This document shows, one piece after another, positions 1 to 9,662 of a stretch of 64,000 bases of DNA (positions are counted from its first letter, which is position 1; every line of letters starts with the position of its first letter). Source of the stretch: UBA7662 sp036787895 (lineage in GTDB: Bacteria > Bacteroidota > Bacteroidia > UBA7662); assembly GCA_036787895.1 (NCBI GenBank), contig DAIQOK010000006.1, positions 89,033-153,032 on the forward strand, written 5' to 3'. The notes beneath the pieces were generated by a model. That model saw only the letters and a program-made list of their open reading frames with translations, did not search any database and was not told where the DNA came from. The translations under genes were made by a program, and so were the position numbers.

Positions 1-1
1 G

Positions 2-67
2 GCCACCAAACAAAATCCCCAGCTCGATCCCGATCTGGAACGAATAGCACGTATAATTTCTATTTGA
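2..67 (+). CDS. C-terminal tail of an upstream gene (partial)
   Basis: Frame 2 from the window edge is open for 21 codons and stops with TGA one base before the next start codon. The tail contains LDPDLERIARIISI, which reads like a real protein end. It vaguely recalls the ends of 6-phosphofructokinases, which would suit a neighbouring sugar kinase, but this is a guess from a very short stretch. Confidence 0.4.
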   Translation, partial: ATKQNPQLDPDLERIARIISI

Positions 68-68
68 A

Positions 69-905
69 ATGTTAGTAGTAGCTGATAGCGGGTCCACCAA
101 AGCCGACTGGAAATTTGGCCCGGCCGAAGATAATGTCATTTCTACCAAAGGTTTTAATCCCTTTTTTCACGACCGGGATTTTATACTTACCGAATTGCGA
201 AAATCACCTTTGGCGGGCTTTAATGAACAGGTAACCGAACTCAATTTTTATGGTGCCGGTTGCTCAAGTACTGAGCGTAATTTGATCGTGCATGGGCCAC
301 TGACCGAGTTTTTTCCCAATGCCAAAGTGGTGGTCGACCATGACATACTGGGTGCCGCCATTGCCACCAACGGGGATAGCGAAGGTATCAGTTGTATCAT
401 AGGCACGGGCTCAAACTCCTGCTATTACAACGGTAACCAACTATTTCAAGTGGTACCGGCTTTGGGCTATTTGCTTGGTGATGAGGCAAGCGGCAGTTAT
501 CTGGGTAAAAGGTTGTTGTCGGATTACCTATACAAACGTTTGCCGGAGCCGTTGCATTTGGCGTTGGAGAAGGATTTTCAGCTAACGAAAGAGATCATTT
601 TTCAGCATAGCTACCAGGAACCTAATGTGAATGTATATCTCGCATCTTTCGCCCGCTTATTTTCTGCACATAAAGAACTGCCCTATGTGCAAGAGGTGGT
701 AGCGGCTGGTTTCCATCAGTTTTTGGACATCCACGTCATGCGATATCCGCGCATCCATGAAATTCCGGTCAACTTCGTAGGTTCAATCGCTTATTATTTC
801 GAGCCTTTGCTGACGAAAGTTCTGGAAAGTAAAAAGCTCGTGAAAGGGCGCATTTTACGCAAACCCATCCACGAGCTCTACCGGCATTTTGCCGAAAAGG
901 GCTGA
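69..905 (+). CDS. BadF/BadG-type ATPase, N-acetylglucosamine kinase-like
   Basis: A cytoplasmic ASKHA-fold kinase of 278 residues, the usual length for Bacteroidota N-acetylglucosamine kinase-like proteins. The N-terminal phosphate-1 loop ADSGSTKADW and a central phosphate-2 type segment, CIIGTGSNSCYY, match the family. GDEASGSYLGKRLL follows, also a family signature. It probably phosphorylates an amino sugar during cell-wall recycling, but the substrate cannot be read from sequence. The ATG lies one base after the stop of the preceding reading frame, so the two are probably co-transcribed. It converges with the thioredoxin gene, one base apart. Confidence 0.82.
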   Translation: MLVVADSGSTKADWKFGPAEDNVISTKGFNPFFHDRDFILTELRKSPLAGFNEQVTELNFYGAGCSSTERNLIVHGPLTEFFPNAKVVVDHDILGAAIATNGDSEGISCIIGTGSNSCYYNGNQLFQVVPALGYLLGDEASGSYLGKRLLSDYLYKRLPEPLHLALEKDFQLTKEIIFQHSYQEPNVNVYLASFARLFSAHKELPYVQEVVAAGFHQFLDIHVMRYPRIHEIPVNFVGSIAYYFEPLLTKVLESKKLVKGRILRKPIHELYRHFAEKG

Positions 906-906
906 A

Positions 907-1398
907 CTACTTTTTGAGTAGGGCCGCAATTTTATCTTCCATCACATATTCATCGCCCTCCACATAACTGTTGTGACGGTAAACAACAATGCCGTTTTGG
1001 TCGACCAACATGGAAAAGGGCACGGTTTGGAAATTCATAGATCGTTTCATATCCTCATTCGGATCGAGCAACACTTCAAAAGGCCAATTGACACCATTTA
1101 CATAGGCCTTCACTTTGGCAGTATTGCGGGCGTCATCGATAGAAATAGCCAGAACTTGAACATCGTATTTTTTCTGCCATTCGTCGTAGAGTTCGGCGTA
1201 GTTCGACAGTTCCTTTTTGCAAGGCGAACACCAGGTAGCCCAAAAGCTGATTACGGTTATTTTGCCTTTTCCGGTAATATCGCGAACGCTGATAGCTTCA
1301 CCGGCCAGGTTTTTCAGTTTAACATCGGGTACGCCTTCCGATTGAGCGAAAACCATACTGCTAAAGCAAAGTAAGGCAAGGAAAAGTAAATTTTTCAT
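907..1398 (-). CDS. TlpA-family thiol-disulfide oxidoreductase, exported
   Basis: A 163-residue periplasmic thioredoxin-fold protein. I start it at the ATG at 1398 because MKNLLFLALL begins a standard signal peptide ending FAQ. The open frame runs 14 codons further upstream without signal-peptide character. The active site is WCSPC (Cys57, Cys60) after SFWAT, and TVPFS supplies the cis-proline loop. It probably reduces or isomerises disulfides in envelope proteins. Two CxxC lipoproteins encoded nearby on the other strand (3.1 and 6.0 kb) are possible clients, by inference only. A TACTTTTA box in the upstream gap resembles the phylum's -7 element. Confidence 0.88.
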   Translation of the reverse strand: MKNLLFLALLCFSSMVFAQSEGVPDVKLKNLAGEAISVRDITGKGKITVISFWATWCSPCKKELSNYAELYDEWQKKYDVQVLAISIDDARNTAKVKAYVNGVNWPFEVLLDPNEDMKRSMNFQTVPFSMLVDQNGIVVYRHNSYVEGDEYVMEDKIAALLKK

Positions 1399-1487
1399 GC
1401 AGATAAAAGTAAGGAGTTGAACGTTCGCTTGCGTCATCAAGCAGATATTATGCCTAAATTACCGACCATTTTGTTACCATACTTCCT

Positions 1488-3080
1488 ATGTACAAGTTTT
1501 TCACGGCGGTGGCCATGGCATTATGTTTTTGTGCCATAAGTCGCCAAACCGTCGCACAAGGCACACTCACCGGCGATTTGGAATTGTATCAGAACTTCTT
1601 TTTTCTCGATTCCAATATTTTATCGCAGCCTATTCCGCCACAATACTACCAACAGCTGAGTTCAACCGATGCCTGGCTAAACCTGAATTATCGTATGAAA
1701 GATCTTACCATAGGGGTGAGGTTCGATATGTTTCTGAATTCGGGTCTGCGTACACCCGGAGCGGTGCAGAACAACCAGGGGATTGGCTTCTGGTTTGCCC
1801 GGAAAAAAATTGAGAAGCTCGAATTGACCATAGGTTACTTCTATGATCAGTTTGGCAGTGGTGCGATTTTCCGAGCCTATGAGGGTCGCGGACAAAATCT
1901 CGATTATGCCATACGAGGAATGCATGCCAAATATGAGCTGAATCAGAACTGGACCATGAAAGCATTCGTAGGTCGTCAGAAATTCCTTTTCGACACCTAT
2001 GCGAGCGTGATGAAAGGTGCCAATCTGGAAGGGACTGTGGCTATATCGGAAGATGTTTTGCTGCGGCCGGGTTTAGGCGTGGTGAACCGAACCCTCGACA
2101 ACAATAGTATGGCCTTGGTGGTTGGGCAAATTGAAAACCAAGCTGTTGGAACCCGTTTTGTGCCTAAATACAACGCTTTTGCTTACAGTGCTTACAATAC
2201 GCTCGATTACCAAGGTTTTTCCTGGTTTGTTGAACTGGCTGCCAAATCAACAGAGGCGGTATTTAATCGAGAAGGAGATCGTTTAGTGGATAAACCGGGC
2301 TCGTTTGTATTGAGCAGCTTGAGTTATAGCCGACCCGGCGTTGGAGCCACCTTACAATACAAACGCACGGAATTTTTCGAATTTCGAACCTCACCACTAG
2401 AGTCATTAAACGATGGTCTGGTGAATTTTATACCACCTTCGGCACGTATGAATACTTATCGCCTCACCTCCCGTTATGCACCGGCCACCCAGCTGATTGG
2501 AGAACAAGGTTTGCAGGGAGATGTGGTTGTGAGCATTGCCAAAAAACACAATTTGCAAATTAACGTTTCGGATGTCAAAACGCTGGAAGGGGCACGTTTG
2601 TACCAGGAGTTTTACAGCGAGCTGAAACTGAAAGTCAATACCAAGTTCACGGCCATAGCCGGATTACAACGCTTGATTTACAACCAGGAAATATTTGAAA
2701 ACAAACCCGGTAAACCGCTGGTGCGCACCTGGACACCTTTCGCAGAATTTGTTTACAAGCTGAACCGTAAAAATTCACTGCGTGCCGAAGTGTCGCATAT
2801 GCAAACCAAGCAGGACCTGGGTTCGTGGTGGTGGGCCTTACTCGAATACAATATTGCCCCTAAATATTCCTTTTCTATCATGGATATGTGGAACTACGGC
2901 AATCCCGACCCTGCTAAACGAATCCATTATTATACCGTTTTCGGTGCAGTAAATCACCAGAAATTGCGTTTTACCGGTGGTTATGTGCGTCAGGTGGAAG
3001 GTGTTATCTGCACCGGTGGCGTATGTAGGATAGAACCTGCTTTTAATGGTGTGCGACTTTCCTTAACTTCGACTTTTTAA
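1488..3080 (+). CDS. DUF6029 family outer-membrane protein
   Basis: A 530-residue exported protein with a signal peptide ending near TVAQG (about residue 24). The body is rich in alternating beta-strand segments with aromatic girdle residues and ends in an aromatic residue (STF), as in an outer-membrane beta-barrel. The layout matches the DUF6029 family of Bacteroidota, whose function is unknown. It is followed two bases later by an Omp28 lipoprotein gene, so the two are probably one transcription unit with the flavoprotein and lipoprotein genes after it. Confidence 0.75.
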   Translation: MYKFFTAVAMALCFCAISRQTVAQGTLTGDLELYQNFFFLDSNILSQPIPPQYYQQLSSTDAWLNLNYRMKDLTIGVRFDMFLNSGLRTPGAVQNNQGIGFWFARKKIEKLELTIGYFYDQFGSGAIFRAYEGRGQNLDYAIRGMHAKYELNQNWTMKAFVGRQKFLFDTYASVMKGANLEGTVAISEDVLLRPGLGVVNRTLDNNSMALVVGQIENQAVGTRFVPKYNAFAYSAYNTLDYQGFSWFVELAAKSTEAVFNREGDRLVDKPGSFVLSSLSYSRPGVGATLQYKRTEFFEFRTSPLESLNDGLVNFIPPSARMNTYRLTSRYAPATQLIGEQGLQGDVVVSIAKKHNLQINVSDVKTLEGARLYQEFYSELKLKVNTKFTAIAGLQRLIYNQEIFENKPGKPLVRTWTPFAEFVYKLNRKNSLRAEVSHMQTKQDLGSWWWALLEYNIAPKYSFSIMDMWNYGNPDPAKRIHYYTVFGAVNHQKLRFTGGYVRQVEGVICTGGVCRIEPAFNGVRLSLTSTF

Positions 3081-3082
3081 TT

Positions 3083-3940
3083 ATGATTATGAATAGGCTT
3101 TTCTTTTTACTCCTGGCAACCGTACTGGTACAGTCCTGTAAGGAAGTAGGGCCTACCGTTGACATTGACGGCACATCAAGTTTACTTGGCGATACCACTT
3201 TTGTTGAGTCAAACATTGCTACACCACAAGATCGGGTAGTATTGCTGGAAGAATTTACCGGTGTTCGATGTGTAAACTGCCCGAGGGCACACAATACCAT
3301 TAAACTGATACAGGCTGCACATCCCGGACGGGTGCTGGCTGTAGGCATACATACCGGCATTTTTGCTCAACCTTATGCCGGCCGACCAGATTTTCAAATA
3401 CCCGAAGGAAATGCCATCGAACAGGCTTTAAACGGTGCCCAGGGTTATCCTTCCGGTGCAGTTGATCGTAAACAGTTTAGCGGTGAAAGCAGAATTATAA
3501 TAAGCGACAGCAAATGGGCAAATTATGTAAATGACCAATTGACCATCCCTACGCCGGTAAATATTAATCTGGCCAAAGTGTATAATGCCACTACCCGCCA
3601 ACTCGAACTTTCAGCGACCATGCGGTTCACAGCTGCTTATGCTAACAATCTTTATTTTTCAGCCTACTTGATTGAAGATAATATTGTGGATCATCAGCTT
3701 ACGCCTACTGGGGTTGATACTGCCTACAACCACACCCATGTACTCAGAAAGTTACTGACCCCGCTATCCGGTCAACAGTTAAATGCGCCTTCATTTACAG
3801 CAGGCCGGGTAGTTGTTCAACGGTACAGCCTACCCATAGATGCTGCTTTTAATGTTTCCAATCTTAAAGTAATCGCCTTTGTGCATAACAATGGCACCGA
3901 CAAGTCCGTCTTACACGCGGCTTACAGTTTAGTTGAATGA
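3083..3940 (+). CDS. Omp28-related lipoprotein with CxxC
   Basis: A 285-residue lipoprotein with lipobox LVQSC (Cys19) followed by Lys-Glu, similar to surface-export signals of Bacteroidota lipoproteins. The Omp28 domain begins with EEFTGVRCVNCPRAH. The Cys63-x-x-Cys66 pair sits in a thioredoxin-like fold. The first of two ATGs (3083, 3089) is listed and either could be used. The stop overlaps the next start in an ATGA, indicating translational coupling to the flavoprotein gene. The family is described as outer-membrane associated, and its redox role is inferred from the CxxC. A paralogue lies at 6018. Confidence 0.82.
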   Translation: MIMNRLFFLLLATVLVQSCKEVGPTVDIDGTSSLLGDTTFVESNIATPQDRVVLLEEFTGVRCVNCPRAHNTIKLIQAAHPGRVLAVGIHTGIFAQPYAGRPDFQIPEGNAIEQALNGAQGYPSGAVDRKQFSGESRIIISDSKWANYVNDQLTIPTPVNINLAKVYNATTRQLELSATMRFTAAYANNLYFSAYLIEDNIVDHQLTPTGVDTAYNHTHVLRKLLTPLSGQQLNAPSFTAGRVVVQRYSLPIDAAFNVSNLKVIAFVHNNGTDKSVLHAAYSLVE

Positions 3941-5184
3941 GTTTAATTCCTGAGTACATTCCTGTCCTTATTGTAGGGGCAGGCCCCGCTGGTGCAACAA
4001 CATCTTTGTTCTTAACGAAATCAGGCATTAATCACCTGGTTATTGATAAAGCCAGTTTTCCGCGAGATAAAATTTGTGGCGACGCCTTAAGTGGCAAAGT
4101 GGTGAGTTTGTTTGCCGATTTGGGCTTGAATTATCTCGATGAGATTGAAGCCAATACAGCTGAATTTTTGCCATGTCTGGGAATTTCATTTGTTGCTCCG
4201 AATGGGAAATGTTTGTCTGTTCCCTTTCGCACTAAAGTTGCCGGCCGTGAAACAGCTGCCGGTTTTATTTCCAAGCGGATAAATTTTGACCGTTTTTTGG
4301 TGGATCATTTGGAGCCAACGCGTTTGATTCAACAATGTGAGTTGCTTAGTTTTGAACGCAAAGCCGATGGTATTCATGCCTTGGTAAAATATGCCGGTGA
4401 GACTTATCCCATACGCACCGAAATTATAGTCGGTGCCGAAGGCGACCGCAGTCTGGTAGCCAAACAATTGGCGGGTTTTGTAAAATCCAAAAATCATTAC
4501 AGTGCCGCCGTGCGGGCCTATTATAGTGGTGTTACGCCCGGTCCTGATGAAAGGCACATTGAATTATTGTTTCTGAAAGAAGCTTTACCGGGTTATTTGT
4601 GGGTTTTTCCTTTGCCTAACGGTCAGTGGAACGTTGGTGTGGGCATGCTCAGCGCAAAAGTGAGTAAACGGAGAGTCAATCTCAAAAAGCTCATGGAAGA
4701 ATTATTACAAACCCATCCACTACTAAAAGACCGATTTGCCCAAGCTCGGCTGGAATCGCCGGTACAAGGTTGGGGTTTGCCTTTGGGTAGCCAATGTTGG
4801 CCATTGTCGGGTGATAGGTTTTTGCTGACCGGCGACGCTGGCTCCATGATAGATCCTTTCACCGGGGAAGGTATTGGCAATGCGATGTATAGCGGGAAGT
4901 TGGCAGCAGAAGCCATCAAAAATGCACTCGAAGCACGTGATTTCAGCGCGAAGCAGTTAAAAAATTATGAAATTAAGGTCTATGCAGCTCTGGGCGAAGA
5001 GCTCCAGATTGGTACGACTTTGCTTAAACTCACCAATTACCCGTGGATGTTTAACTTTGTAGTGGGTAAAGCTTTAAAAAATAGCACCTTAAGGGAAACC
5101 ATAACTTGTATGTTTGAAGATATCAATTTGCGGGATAAGATGCGGAACCCGATGTTTTATTTGCGTCTGCTCATCAATAAGTAA
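3937..5184 (+). CDS. Geranylgeranyl reductase-family FAD oxidoreductase
   Basis: A 415-residue cytoplasmic flavoprotein. The N-terminal FAD-binding motif GAGPAGA, the family segment FPRDKICGDALSGK, and the second FAD motif GDAGSMIDPFTGEGIGNAM identify the geranylgeranyl reductase/PHBH superfamily. Members saturate isoprenoid side chains or act on other lipids, and the substrate here is unknown. The gene starts inside the stop of the Omp28 gene (ATGA) and is followed two bases later by a lipoprotein gene. Confidence 0.82.
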   Translation: MSLIPEYIPVLIVGAGPAGATTSLFLTKSGINHLVIDKASFPRDKICGDALSGKVVSLFADLGLNYLDEIEANTAEFLPCLGISFVAPNGKCLSVPFRTKVAGRETAAGFISKRINFDRFLVDHLEPTRLIQQCELLSFERKADGIHALVKYAGETYPIRTEIIVGAEGDRSLVAKQLAGFVKSKNHYSAAVRAYYSGVTPGPDERHIELLFLKEALPGYLWVFPLPNGQWNVGVGMLSAKVSKRRVNLKKLMEELLQTHPLLKDRFAQARLESPVQGWGLPLGSQCWPLSGDRFLLTGDAGSMIDPFTGEGIGNAMYSGKLAAEAIKNALEARDFSAKQLKNYEIKVYAALGEELQIGTTLLKLTNYPWMFNFVVGKALKNSTLRETITCMFEDINLRDKMRNPMFYLRLLINK

Positions 5185-5186
5185 GC

Positions 5187-5975
5187 ATGAAAAAGTCCCT
5201 TTTTCTCCTTCTTGTTACCTTTATTTTTCTCAGCTGTAATCGGGAAAAGGTCACTTTGTTTGATTATCCGCCCTATCAAACCGACAAAAAAGCGCTGGGA
5301 GTTTTTTTGACAGCTACCTGGAGTGAGCGTTCAGGCGATACCGGCATGCCCAGCTTTTATGCCATGGTGGATTCGTTTGGGAATCGTATGATACCCATGG
5401 CTGCTCATGCCGCTACTGTTGGAGACGCTTTTTATTCACTTGCGGCCTCTCAGTTCTACAGCATGTACAATGCCGAAGAATTACCAAGTCTTGGGGTCAA
5501 TGCCGTTGGGTTTCCACTGGCCCAAATCGATGATTTTCAAGAAGAAGTAATACGACAAACCACCGAATTGGCAGGCAGTGATCTAGTGCCAGCCCAGCCT
5601 TCAGCTGTTTTAGCCTGTGCAAAACAAATCAAAGGCCGAACTTTTCAAGCCAAAGCCCGGGTAAGGATTGAAAAAGTGGTGACCAATGCCACATTACAAC
5701 TGGCTATTTATATTACAGAAAATCAAGTGCTTGGTTATCAGGAAGGAATTGGCGCATCTATTTTCCACCAATATGTTTTGCGTGGCGCTGCTACGGCAGG
5801 GCCCTGGGGAGTACTTTGGAAAAGCGGTAATTTTGCCGTTGGTGAGACCTTCGAGCAAGAAGTTACCTACCAGGTAACCGAGGATATGGACTCCAATCAA
5901 CTTAATGTCATCGCCGTACTTTATCGTATGGAAGATGGGTATCCGGTTGAAGTTTTAAATTGCAACAAGCTCTAA
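5187..5975 (+). CDS. Lipoprotein of unknown function
   Basis: A 262-residue protein with a clear lipoprotein signal peptide (MKKSLFLLLVTFIFLSC, Cys17). I recognise no domain family. The mature part is mixed alpha/beta and its second half looks beta-rich, like a carbohydrate-binding or Omp28-like C-terminal module. It sits between the flavoprotein gene and the second Omp28 gene, so an envelope role linked to Omp28 is plausible but unproven. Confidence 0.65.
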   Translation: MKKSLFLLLVTFIFLSCNREKVTLFDYPPYQTDKKALGVFLTATWSERSGDTGMPSFYAMVDSFGNRMIPMAAHAATVGDAFYSLAASQFYSMYNAEELPSLGVNAVGFPLAQIDDFQEEVIRQTTELAGSDLVPAQPSAVLACAKQIKGRTFQAKARVRIEKVVTNATLQLAIYITENQVLGYQEGIGASIFHQYVLRGAATAGPWGVLWKSGNFAVGETFEQEVTYQVTEDMDSNQLNVIAVLYRMEDGYPVEVLNCNKL

Positions 5976-6017
5976 GTCAATATTTTTTATATATTAGTGG
6001 ACCAAACCTCTTAAACT

Positions 6018-6884
6018 ATGAAAAAAATATTGATGCTACTCGCGGCCGTGATTCTTGTAGGCTATGCTTGTACAAAAGATGCAGCTGTAATCCCAACTAA
6101 TCCCGGTGGTGAAGGCCCGTTTTTAGCCTCCACTTCGCCAACCAACAAAAATGCCGTGCTTGAAGACTTTACCGGTGTTCGCTGTCAGTATTGTCCCGAT
6201 GGCCACGACCGCGCTAAAGCTCTCGAAACCGCTAACCCAGGCCGGGTTGTCGTAATTGCTGTGAATTCTGGTCAATATGCCACACCTGCCAGCGGATGGC
6301 CGAATTTCACCTCCGATTTTGGTGATGCTATTCGTATGCAAACCAATCTTACCGGCTATCCGGCCGGTACAGTTAACCGTCGAGTATTCTCTGGTTTGAG
6401 CCAGTCGCCGGGCGGAACTGCCATGGGCCGTGGCAACTGGTCGAATGCCGCCTCTCAGGTATTGACAGAAGTTTCTCCGGTGAATATTGGTGCTTCTTCA
6501 ACTTATGACGCCGCAACTCGGAAAGTAACTGTCAAAGTCGATCTCTATTATACTGCCGACGAAAGTGTTGCCAACTACGTGAATGTTGCTTTCCTGGAAA
6601 GCGGTCAAGTAGGCAAACAGTCGAACACCACCGGCACCGTGAACGAGTATGTACACAACAACATACTGCGTCATATGCTCACCGGACAGTGGGGTGAAGC
6701 CATTGAAACTACCAAGTCTAAAACTGGTACCAAAATCACCAAAACCTATACCTATACCGTTCCCACCAACTACCACGACAACGCCGCAACCGACATCAAC
6801 AAATGTGATATTGCTGTATTTGTGACCCGTGGTGCCGGCGGTACAGGCGAAATCCTGACCGGTATCAAGCTGAAAGCCAAATAA
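6018..6884 (+). CDS. Second Omp28-related lipoprotein with CxxC
   Basis: A 288-residue lipoprotein, lipobox VGYAC (Cys18) followed by Thr-Lys-Asp. The Omp28 core LEDFTGVRCQYCPDGH carries Cys56-x-x-Cys59 and aligns with the paralogue at 3083, including the NPGRVV and GYPAGTVNRR segments. The C-terminal half is a beta-rich module. It is the last gene of the envelope block and is followed by a strong terminator at 6906. Confidence 0.83.
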   Translation: MKKILMLLAAVILVGYACTKDAAVIPTNPGGEGPFLASTSPTNKNAVLEDFTGVRCQYCPDGHDRAKALETANPGRVVVIAVNSGQYATPASGWPNFTSDFGDAIRMQTNLTGYPAGTVNRRVFSGLSQSPGGTAMGRGNWSNAASQVLTEVSPVNIGASSTYDAATRKVTVKVDLYYTADESVANYVNVAFLESGQVGKQSNTTGTVNEYVHNNILRHMLTGQWGEAIETTKSKTGTKITKTYTYTVPTNYHDNAATDINKCDIAVFVTRGAGGTGEILTGIKLKAK

Positions 6885-6905
6885 TTTCAACAACGATTTT
6901 TGTAG

Positions 6906-6938
6906 CCCTGCTTTTCTATGGAAAGGCAGGGTTTTTTT
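6906..6938 (+). terminator. Rho-independent terminator
   Basis: A ten-pair stem (CCCTGCTTTT with AAAGGCAGGG, one T-G pair) around the loop CTATGG, followed directly by seven T. It lies 21 bases after the stop of the second Omp28 gene and closes the envelope block before parE. Confidence 0.9.
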
Positions 6939-6998
6939 GTTGAAATCCTGCGAATAAACCGTGGTGCGAAACCCTTAGCTTAGCAAAAAAGGAAAGTA

Positions 6999-8888
6999 GT
7001 GGCAGAACAGCTTAACTATACAGAAGACAGCATACGTTCACTCGATTGGCGGGAACATATCCGGCTTCGGCCAGGCATGTATATCGGCAAGTTGGGCGAT
7101 GGGTCGGCACATGACGACGGTATCTATGTTTTGCTGAAAGAAATTATAGATAACTCCATCGATGAATATGTGATGGGGAATGGTAAAACGATTGATATCA
7201 AGGTCACCGACCATAAGGTAATAATTCGGGATTATGGCCGGGGCATACCTTTGGGGAAAGTCATCGATTGTGTCTCCAAAATTAATACCGGTGGTAAATA
7301 CGACTCCGGCGCCTTTACCAAATCGGTGGGTTTGAATGGTGTAGGAACGAAGGCAGTGAATGCGCTGTCGAAATACTTTAAGGTACAGTCGATTCGTGAC
7401 GGTAAAACCAAAATTGCCGAATTTGAAGCCGGTGAACTAAAAGCGGAATCGGGAGAGGATAGCACTTCCGATCGCAATGGAACCCTGGTCACCTTTGTAC
7501 CGGATGATGGCATCTTCAAAAACTTCAGGTACATCATGGAGTTTATTGAAGACCAGATTTGGAATTATGCCTTTTTGAATGCCGGTTTGACCTTACAATT
7601 GAACGGGCAAAAGTTTTTTTCCAAAGACGGTTTGCTCGATTTGCTCCAGCGCAAAGCCAATCCCGATGCTATTCGATATCCAATTATTCACCTGAAAGGG
7701 CAGGATATTGAGGTAGCATTTACCCACGAAGACCAATATGGTGAAGAGTACTATTCTTTTGTAAACGGCCAATACACCACCCAGGGAGGTACGCACCTGG
7801 CTGCTTTTCGGGAGGCCATCGTTAAAACGGTGCGCGAGTTTTACAAGAAAGAATTCGATGCCAGTGATATACGCGCATCCATTGTTGGTGCCATAAGTAT
7901 CCGCGTGCAAGAGCCTGTTTTTGAATCGCAAACCAAAACCAAACTCGGCTCTCAGAATATGGCACCTGACGGGCCAAGTCTAAGAGCTTTTGTGGTGGAT
8001 TTCATCAAAAAGGAACTCGATGATTATCTTCACAAACACCCCACTACTGCCGAGGCTTTGCTCAAACGCATCACCCAAAGTGAACGGGAGCGCAAAGACA
8101 TGGCCGGCATTAAAAAACTGGCCAACGAAAGAGCGAAAAAAGCCAATCTACACAATAAAAAGCTCCGCGATTGTCGCTTTCACTTTAATGAATCGAAAGA
8201 CGAAAAACGCTTCGAAACTACCCTTTTTATCACCGAAGGAGATTCGGCCAGCGGATCCATCACCAAAGCGAGGCAAGTGGAGACACAAGCTGTTTTTAGT
8301 CTGCGAGGCAAGCCACTCAACTGCTATGGACTAAAAAAGAAGGTGGTTTATGAGAATGAAGAGTTTAATCTGCTCCAACATGCCCTGAATATCGAAGAGG
8401 GGCTAGAAGGTTTGCGTTACAATCGTATTGTCATTGCCACCGATGCCGATGTCGATGGCATGCATATCCGCCTTTTGTTGATGACTTTTTTCCTGCAGTT
8501 TTTCCCCGATTTGGTGAAAAATGGCCATCTCTACATACTCGAAACGCCTTTGTTCCGGGTGAGGAACAAACAAACTACCCTGTATTGTTATTCCGACGAA
8601 GAGCGCCAGCATGCCATTCAGCAAATTGGCAGCAAAGCTGAAATCACCCGATTTAAAGGTTTAGGTGAAATCTCCCCCGATGAATTTGGCCAGTTTATCG
8701 GTGAAGACATGCGCTTGGAGCCCATAATCTTGAAGATGGATATGACCATTGCTAAGCTACTCGAATACTATATGGGTAAAAATACCCCCGACCGACAAAA
8801 CTTTATCATCGACAATCTGAAAATTGAGAAGGATTTGTTCGGGAACGAAAGTGAAAAAGAAGTGGAAATTGAACAGGAAATGGAATAA
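6999..8888 (+). CDS. parE: DNA topoisomerase IV subunit B (ParE, GyrB-type)
   Basis: The ATPase subunit of a type IIA topoisomerase, 629 residues. It has the GHKL ATP site (EIIDNSIDEY, DYGRGIPLG, GLNGVGTKAVNALS), the transducer with the conserved QTKTKLGS, and the TOPRIM motifs TEGDSASGS (about residue 411) and DADVDGMH (about 480). The start is GTG, preceded by an AAAAGGAAAG Shine-Dalgarno-like run. The lack of the long GyrB insert, and the separate ParC-like A subunit at 44-47 kb, favour ParE over GyrB. parE and parC are 35 kb apart here. Confidence 0.92.
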   Translation: MAEQLNYTEDSIRSLDWREHIRLRPGMYIGKLGDGSAHDDGIYVLLKEIIDNSIDEYVMGNGKTIDIKVTDHKVIIRDYGRGIPLGKVIDCVSKINTGGKYDSGAFTKSVGLNGVGTKAVNALSKYFKVQSIRDGKTKIAEFEAGELKAESGEDSTSDRNGTLVTFVPDDGIFKNFRYIMEFIEDQIWNYAFLNAGLTLQLNGQKFFSKDGLLDLLQRKANPDAIRYPIIHLKGQDIEVAFTHEDQYGEEYYSFVNGQYTTQGGTHLAAFREAIVKTVREFYKKEFDASDIRASIVGAISIRVQEPVFESQTKTKLGSQNMAPDGPSLRAFVVDFIKKELDDYLHKHPTTAEALLKRITQSERERKDMAGIKKLANERAKKANLHNKKLRDCRFHFNESKDEKRFETTLFITEGDSASGSITKARQVETQAVFSLRGKPLNCYGLKKKVVYENEEFNLLQHALNIEEGLEGLRYNRIVIATDADVDGMHIRLLLMTFFLQFFPDLVKNGHLYILETPLFRVRNKQTTLYCYSDEERQHAIQQIGSKAEITRFKGLGEISPDEFGQFIGEDMRLEPIILKMDMTIAKLLEYYMGKNTPDRQNFIIDNLKIEKDLFGNESEKEVEIEQEME

Positions 8889-8889
8889 G

Positions 8890-9648
8890 ATGAAGAACAT
8901 AATAATGATTTGTTTGCTGCTGATTGGGAGTCAGCTGAAAGCCCAAACACCTATTCCCATGTCGCCAATTCAAATGGCGGAGCAGCTATTACTCGTTGTA
9001 AAAAACCAGGAAGATCCCATGCCTTATGTCAAAGGATTGGCAGGATTGAGCGAGCAAGCTTTAACGGTTGGCTTGGGTAATGATGTCGAAAAACAGGTTT
9101 TTTGGATTAATATGTATAATGCATTTATTCAGTATAAGCTTAAACAAGACACCAGTCAGTTTGAAAACCGACGTAAATTTTTCAAAAAGCGGGATATTGT
9201 TGTTGCAGGGCAGGCATTAAGTTTTGATGATATTGAACATGGCCTGTTAAGACGTTCCAAAGTAAAGTGGGCAGGAGGCTATATGCAAAAGTGGTTTCCT
9301 TCGGATTTTGAAAAAAAACACCGCGTAAGCGAGTTGGATTGGCGTATACATTTTACGTTGAATTGTGGCGCAGCGGGTTGTCCGGCCGTTGATTTTTACC
9401 GGGTGGAAGCTTTCGATAAACAACTGGAAAATGGTGTGAACCTCTTCCTGATGTTCGAAAGTGAATACGACAGCACAGCCAATGTCATCACCTTGCCTAA
9501 ACTGTTTTCGTGGTACCGCAAGGACTTTGGCGGCAAAAAGGGCATATATCAAATACTTGAAAAGCGGGAGTACATTCCTGCGGGCAGTCAACCCAAGTTG
9601 AAATACAGTGAATACGATTGGCAATTATCGGTAGCGAATTATCGCTAA
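8890..9648 (+). CDS. DUF547 domain protein, exported
   Basis: A 252-residue protein. I start it at the ATG at 8890, one base after the parE stop, because MKNIIMICLLL opens a signal peptide ending KAQ. The longer open frame overlaps parE in another frame. The DUF547 core is recognisable from QVFWINMYNAFIQY, DDIEHGLLR and HFTLNCGAAGCP, which carry the family's conserved His, Asn and Cys. The biochemical role of the family is unknown. Confidence 0.83.
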   Translation: MKNIIMICLLLIGSQLKAQTPIPMSPIQMAEQLLLVVKNQEDPMPYVKGLAGLSEQALTVGLGNDVEKQVFWINMYNAFIQYKLKQDTSQFENRRKFFKKRDIVVAGQALSFDDIEHGLLRRSKVKWAGGYMQKWFPSDFEKKHRVSELDWRIHFTLNCGAAGCPAVDFYRVEAFDKQLENGVNLFLMFESEYDSTANVITLPKLFSWYRKDFGGKKGIYQILEKREYIPAGSQPKLKYSEYDWQLSVANYR

Positions 9649-9662
9649 AAAGATGTCAAAGT

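Noticed and set aside
973..1374. Open frame of 133 codons opposite the TlpA gene
   Set aside because: Antisense to a clear thioredoxin-fold gene and without its own start context.
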